64,000 nt of DNA, taken from Perognathus longimembris pacificus. Its lineage: Eukaryota; Chordata; Mammalia; Rodentia; Heteromyidae. The stretch spans positions 108,407,885 through 108,471,884 of the forward strand of contig NC_063163.1 in assembly GCF_023159225.1 (NCBI RefSeq), read 5' to 3'. Shown here one piece after another: positions 58,887 through 64,000 of the stretch (the first letter of the stretch is position 1; every line of letters starts with the position of its first letter). The notes beneath the pieces are model-generated. The model worked only from the letters and a program-made list of their open reading frames with translations. It searched no databases and was not told where the DNA came from. The position numbers and the translations under genes are program-made.

Positions 58887-59090
58887 GTATTGTTTTTTTT
58901 TTTTTGGGCCTTGGACTCAGGCCCTGAGCACTGTCCCTGGCTTCTTTTTGCTCAAGGCTAGCACTCTGCCACTTGAGCCACAGTGCCACTTCTGGCTGTT
59001 TTCTGTATATGTGGTGCTGGAGAATTGAACCCAGGGCCTCATGTATACGAGGCAAGCACTCTTGCCACTAGGCCATATCCCCAGCCCCCA
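58887..59090 (-). mobile_element. IDL-Geo-type SINE
   Basis: Inverted dimer lacking the first few bases of the Geo end; GGGCCTTGGACTCAGGCC to ATATCCCCAGCCCC. Confidence 0.87.
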
Positions 59091-59399
59091 AAATACTCTA
59101 TTTTACTCAAGTCTGTGTGTTGCAATTTTAACATTCATAGTGATGTTTTTTTTTATCTGTCATTAAAAAAAATTGTCCTTGACTCTCCAAAGCCAATCTA
59201 GATTGCTATGTCACAGCTAATCTGTTGTTTCTACTGCTGCAATGTACTTTGAACATTCATTTTACTTACACTCTTGTAACACAAATAACATTCATTTCCC
59301 CTTATAGTTACAAAGAGTTTAGTTGGGATGCATATGCAGAACTAAAATTTGTAGTTCCGATGAGTGTACTAGTCTAAAGTAATATTTCTTTCAGGCTAA

Positions 59400-59560
59400 C
59401 TCTACTCCCCGAGCCACAGCTCTACTTCCTACTTTTTCTGTGATTAATTGGAGATAAGAGTCTCACGGACTTTTCTGTGTGGGCTGGCTTTGAAACTCGA
59501 CCCTCAGATCTCAGCCTCCTGAGTAGCTAGGATTATAGGTGTGAGCCATCTCCGCCCAGT
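59400..59560 (-). mobile_element. B1-Geo composite SINE, truncated
   Basis: GAGCCACAGCTCTACTTCCT (end of Geo module), then a B1 half with TCAGCCTCCTGAGTAGCTAG. Confidence 0.75.
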
Positions 59561-59794
59561 TTAAAGCAATATTTCATTATTTTAATTTGCAGTTCTCTTG
59601 AAAACTAATGAGTTTCAGTGTCTCTTCACAGACACTTTACTTTGTAACACATTACTCTAAAATGTAGCACTTTAAACAGTAGACATTATTTCTTTTGGGG
59701 GGGTATTTACTGTCATTTATTAGCTTTCTACCAGGTAATTCTATAACTTCAAAATCTTTCTCTCAAAATTAAGACCAAAAAGAATTTAAAGTTT

Positions 59795-60264
59795 AGAACT
59801 AGATCACTTGGCTCTTCTCTTTTTCTTTTCTTTTTTTTTTTTGTTCCTTGACCAGGAAGGCTAGCACTCTACCACTTGAGCCACAGTGCCATTTCTGGCT
59901 TTTTCTATCTATGTGGTGCTGAGGAATAGAACCCAGGGCTTCATGTATGCAAGGCAAGCACTCTACCACTATGCCATATTCCCAGCTTCTTCTCTTCTTG
60001 TCTTCTCCCAGTTCAAAATGCTCGCATCTCGTAATGGCCAGCATCCTCTTGGATTCTGCAGTTAGGCTCAACACATTCAAGCCTCAGCATGATCTTCTTG
60101 GTCGTTTTATCCCTCTTTTGGAATATTGCCTTCATTTGCCCACCATAGCCGCTTTGCCTCTGATCATAGTGCCTCTTCCCTTCCCTTCTTGTACTGGGTC
60201 ACTTTGTGAGGCTTGGCACACTTCTTACAGAAAATCCTTTTGGTACATTGTCTATCTGTGTAGT
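59795..60264 (-). pseudogene. RPL36A/RPL36AL processed pseudogene, split by a SINE
   Basis: On the - strand, reading from about 60264 down, the sequence resembles ribosomal protein L36a cDNA without introns: TFCKKC-like, [41 protein letters not shown]. It has internal deletions (residues after KKC and after YKKG), frameshifts and substitutions. A SINE at about 59825-59996 interrupts it near the C-terminus; the final codons (CAAGTGATC) and a 3' tail resume at about 59822. It makes no intact product. Confidence 0.85.
59825..59996 (-). mobile_element. IDL-Geo-type SINE inside RPL36A pseudogene
   Basis: AGGCTAGCACTCTACCACTT to GCCATATTCCCAGC with a poly-T (A-tail) end; interrupts the pseudogene near AAGAGAAG-like flanks. 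Confidence 0.82.
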
Positions 60265-60484
60265 AGAGCTGTCAGGAGACTTGGAGACCATGACATGCAC
60301 CTCACACTACTCTGAGCCATTTATGATTTCTTAATTTCTAGAGATCAGGTAATAGTTTACAGTTGTATGCATACAGAATTGCATACAAGGTTCAATTTAA
60401 GAGATTGTCTTTGTTGACTGAAGGCTTGGCCAGGGTTGGAAGATTCATATCCCACATAGCTCACAAACATGGCTCAATCAATGA

Positions 60485-60585
60485 AGTGTGTGTGGTGGTA
60501 TACACCTGTTATCCTAGCTATGCTAGAGATCTAACTAGCAGGACAATGGTCCAGACTGGCCTTGGGCAAAGCCTTAGAAAAAAAT
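60485..60585 (+). mobile_element. B1-like SINE
   Basis: GTGGTGGTATACACCTGTTA with CAGACTGGCCTTGGGCAAAG. Confidence 0.55.
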
Positions 60586-60591
60586 CATATT

Positions 60592-61070
60592 AAGTGAAGC
60601 AAGCCAGACCCAAAGAAACATAGACCCCATGGTTTCTCTCATTTGTAATAATTAGTATATGTCTAGGATAGTCCTAGAAGAGAATCACAATAACTCAATA
60701 GCTAGGTACATATGACCATATTAGATGATGTTAATGGAAATGAATTCCAGGATATGGAAATAAGAGGTTTTTCTTTGTTATTGTTTTTAATGTACGGTGT
60801 GAAGTTATTTCCTTTTTCTTTCATTCCCCTCCCCCCCCTTTGGTTTATCCCTTGTTGTCATTGTATTTGGTTTTGGTACCCTGTGTCTTATATATGCATT
60901 TATCTGAATTGGGGAAGGGAAGAAGCACAGGGGGAGGGAAAGTGGGAGGAAAACAAGGGAGGGGGTAATAATGTTCAACCAGAAGTGTACTCATTACTTT
61001 ACATCTGTAACTGTAACCCCTCTGTACGTCACCTTGACAATAAAATTTTTTAAAAAGACACTATCTGAAA
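60592..61070 (+). mobile_element. L1 3' end
   Basis: AGCCAGACCCAAAGAAACAT, then a 3' UTR with pyrimidine and G/A-rich tracts, ending TTGACAATAAAATTTTTTAA. No ORF remains. Confidence 0.75.
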
Positions 61071-61136
61071 AATAAATCAAAAGAGGCTGGCAGCAGTAGG
61101 AGTGTAAGGCCTGAGTTCAAACCTCACTATACTTAA

Positions 61137-61700
61137 AAAGAAAAAAAGAAAGAAGAATCCATCTCTTGAGATGAGTTTTCTGCAACTATTCCCCCACAGG
61201 TTGGAGGCCTGCGGAAAGACCAGATGTAAATACTACTGAACTCTAGTTGAGGACCAGGGGGTAGGAGGAGGGAGCAAGCTCCTGGAGCTATGTCAGCAGA
61301 AATGGCAGAGCAGAGAACTCTACCCACAAAGGCAACAAATAAACCTGTTAAAAAGTTTTGGAGCCAACTTTGTTAGGACTCTGAGTACTGATATAAACCA
61401 CGCAGCAACCAGGGGAATGCATAATTAAGGACAGCGAGCTGAATCACAGTAAGAGCTTTGTGGCATTTTATCTTCTCCTGGATGCCTTTCCTGCTTCTAG
61501 CTTGCTGGCAGCAGCCTTGAAAAAAGCAGCCCACATTCTTGGCACAAAGTCTGTGGAGGGAGCATAACAAACCTTTGAGAAAAATCTCAAAAAATAAAAA
61601 AGAATGTGAATTGCAGAAGGTGAACATAACATGATTCCCCCCCCTCAGGCTTACAGCTTTACCATGTCACGTTTATATTTTCATCATCTAATTGACTGCC
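61137..61700. other. Unassigned intergenic stretch
   Basis: Non-AT-rich sequence with no gene or repeat that I can name. Confidence 0.35.
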
Positions 61701-62640
61701 ACAGACTATCACTTCTATTCCTTCATATTCTTTAATCTACAGTTTTAACATATTTGATTGATATAGCAATGGTATACATTTATGGGGTACTAAAATAGCA
61801 TTTAAATGCATGTATACAATCATCACTTCATATCTATCTCTTCACACAGTATCATGTCTTTGTGTTGGGAACATTCAAAACCTTTTCTGCTCACAACTTC
61901 AGAATAATCTTTGCTGTAAAACACTGGAAGTTGTTTTGCCTAACCAACTGTGACCATATACTCAATAACAATATATATATATATTTTATATATCCAAGTA
62001 TAGTGAGATGGTTTCTACTGCAAAGCTACTTAACATACCCATCATCTCACAGTTATCATTTAAATTTTTTTTTGTAGTAAGAACATCTAAACTCTTCTTT
62101 CCAGTGAAATTTCCAGTTTACAATACATTTTATTATTAATTAATTAATTTATTTTTTTGGCCAGTCCTGGGGCTTGGACTCAGGGCCTAAGCACTGTCCC
62201 TGGCTTCTTTTTTTTTTTGCTCAAGGCTAGCACTCTGCCACTTGAGCCACAGCGCCACTTCTGGCCATTTTCTGTATATGTGGTGCTGGGGAATTGAACC
62301 CAGGGCCTCATGAATACGAGGCAGCCACTAGGCCATATCCCCAGCCCCTACAATACATTTTATTAAACTGTACTTCTGCTACGCATTATTTTTCTAGATT
62401 CATTTATTCTGCATCACTGCAACTTTGCACCTTTGACCTACATATCCCATTACATGTCCTTGTCACCTCCATTCTGTTTTTATGATTTCCACTTTCTCTT
62501 CTGTAGACTTCACCTATAAGAGAGAGCATGTGTATCTTTTCCTTTCTGCACCTGGTTTATTTGGTTAAGCATAATATCCTCCAGGTTTATGTTCCTCCAT
62601 GTTGTTGTAAATGACAGAATCACTTTTTAAAAATTATATT
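61700..62640 (-). mobile_element. Ancient L1 3' region, interrupted by a SINE
   Basis: Inverted L1M-like blocks, e.g. CCTCCATGTTGTTGTAAATG and TTTGGTTAAGCATAATATCC. A SINE (62136-62348) lies inside. Boundaries approximate. Confidence 0.5.
62136..62348 (-). mobile_element. IDL-Geo-type SINE
   Basis: Perfect 17-bp target duplication TACAATACATTTTATTA at 62119-62135 and 62349-62365. Confidence 0.94.
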
Positions 62641-63200
62641 TAACTGAAGTGAGCCAGACCCAAAGAAACATGGACTCTATGGTCTCCCTCATAGGGAATA
62701 ATTATCACAGGTTTAGGCTAGTCATAGCAGAGGATCATAAGAGCCTAATAGCTTTGCCTTTATGAATGCATGATTCTAAGTGAAATGAACTCCATGTTAT
62801 GGAAACGACTGTTATATCACTGTTATAAGTACTTTTAACATGCCATGTGAAACCATAGCTTCTATTGTTGATGATCCTCTTGTATCTCCTGTGGTTGTAC
62901 TCGCATTATCACTATATCTCATCTGAGTACCCTGGATACTGTATTTACTGGTATTAGAACTAGGGAAGTGAAAGGGAATATCAAAATCGTGAGACAAAGG
63001 ATAAAAAGACAAATGACTCCAAAAGCAATACTTGCAAAACCATTTGGTGTAAACCAACTGAACAAGTTATGGGAGGAGAGGGAGAGGGGGAGGGGGAGGG
63101 GGAACGAGGGAAGAGGTAACAAACAGTACAAGAAATGTATTCAAGGCCTAACGTATGAAACTGTAACCTCTCTGTACATCACTTTGACAATAAATAAGAA
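62638..63200 (+). mobile_element. L1 3' end (younger) inserted in older L1 sequence
   Basis: AGCCAGACCCAAAGAAACAT to TTTGACAATAAATAAG with a G/A polypurine tract at 63070-63115; flanked on both sides by older inverted L1-like sequence (to 62640 and about 63405-63510). Confidence 0.75.
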
Positions 63201-63404
63201 AAAAGTATATTTTTCTTATCTTTAAGTAGTTGTACAAAGTGGTTATCATTCAACAGGTCAGTTTATAAGTATAAGACATCTTGATCGATATCATCCCTCT
63301 CAACATTCTTCCCTATCCCTCCCAACACAACCCTTCCCTTAATTTTTGTAGTTTCATAGGACATGCATTGAACATTATGATTGCATTCTGTCCCCCTTCC
63401 AGAA

Positions 63405-63510
63405 TCTCCTTTTAAAAGGCAGAATTATATTCCATATACACATATATATCTTGAAATGTGTGTATGTATACAATATATACTTTATCTAGTCCTCCATCAA
63501 CAGAGACCAA
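63405..63510 (-). mobile_element. Ancient L1 fragment
   Basis: AATTATATTCCATATACACA and CTTTATCTAGTCCTCCATCA read as inverted L1 ORF2 3' blocks. Confidence 0.45.
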
Positions 63511-63854
63511 AACAATTAAGGTTGTTTTTCCTGCCTCTCTGGTGGTGCTCTGAAAGAAGCTCAAAGGGTTTACCTGGAATGTTCCCAGGGCTGAGCTGGC
63601 TTTGAGGGGGTATTGGATGGGAGTAGGAAGATGGGACTTATTGAAAGTATCAAAAGGCAAATAAATTAGCCTGAAATAAGGCATAGCAACGAGGCAAGCA
63701 ATTGATTAACAGTAAAGTTTGGGAGGAAATCCTGGAGAGTGCTTTGGGAAATAAGGACTTTGCAATGCTCTCATGATTCTGGAAGCTAGAAGATCACATG
63801 CAAGCAATGGCTGGGCACTACTCAGGAGAGACCTGAAAAGGTCCTAAGTTTTCA

Positions 63855-64000
63855 CCTTTGCTAACCTTCAGTGAACATTATTTATAATGGCCTAAAAGGG
63901 AAGCAATTAAAATGGTCACCAACTGATGAATGGATAAATAAAATGTATATTAATACAAAGGGATATTATTCTTCCACAAAAAGGAATGAAGTACTAATAC
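63855..64000 (+). mobile_element. L1 ORF2 3' fragment running off the window
   Basis: TTTATAATGGCCTAAAAGGG, ACCAACTGATGAATGGATAA and CACAAAAAGGAATGAAGTAC are the conserved L1 ORF2 C-terminal coding region, broken and partial. Confidence 0.7.

Noticed and set aside
1..64000. CRISPR arrays, bacterial operons or viral genes
   Set aside because: Intron-bearing vertebrate genes and rodent repeats throughout; tandem repeats are microsatellites, and LTRs are solo relics without internal genes.

Overview
This is a mammalian nuclear window: large introns with GT-AG boundaries, dense SINEs, L1 3' ends, MaLR LTRs and long CA/GT microsatellites. The commonest repeat is a dimeric SINE, with a tRNA-Ala/ID-like left half followed by a second 3' module. 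This matches my memory of IDL-Geo, a family I know only from geomyoid rodents (pocket mice, kangaroo rats, gophers). The species assignment is therefore an inference: a rodent, most likely Heteromyidae or Geomyidae.

Three protein-coding genes are supported exon by exon, in the same neighbourhood as human 11q24 (PANX3-TBRG1-SIAE), here in the opposite orientation. SIAE (sialic acid acetylesterase) runs on the + strand at 3647-32188. Nine exons are present, equivalent to human exons 2-10; exon 1 with the signal peptide lies to the left of the window. TBRG1 (NIAM) is complete on the - strand at 45312-36789, with nine coding exons and 385 residues. PANX3 (pannexin-3) is complete on the - strand at 55900-48643, with four coding exons and 392 residues. 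SIAE and TBRG1 converge tail to tail. TBRG1 and PANX3 are in tandem, separated by about 3 kb that includes the CpG-rich TBRG1 promoter with clustered ETS motifs.

Region by region: 1-3646 is the 3' part of SIAE intron 1 (an L1 fragment and SINEs). 3647-32188 is SIAE. 32189-36788 holds the converging 3' regions, with SINEs and one MaLR LTR. 36789-45312 is TBRG1, and 45313-45800 its promoter and CpG island. 45800-48640 is intergenic and SINE-rich. 48643-55900 is PANX3. 55901-64000 is intergenic, with a MaLR LTR, an RPL36A processed pseudogene split by a SINE, and nested L1 pieces.

The most notable observations are as follows. A SINE landed on the 5' splice site of SIAE exon 5, and its target-site duplication created a second identical splice donor 230 bp downstream. 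The ATG that best matches the annotated TBRG1 start is followed at once by TAA, so translation must begin at a downstream methionine. Two architectures of composite SINE share one 3' module, and a separate 7SL-7SL-tRNA trimer occurs three times. I found no evidence of an entirely new biological system. The three genes do not form one pathway: they are a secreted/lysosomal esterase, a nuclear p53-pathway regulator and a membrane channel.
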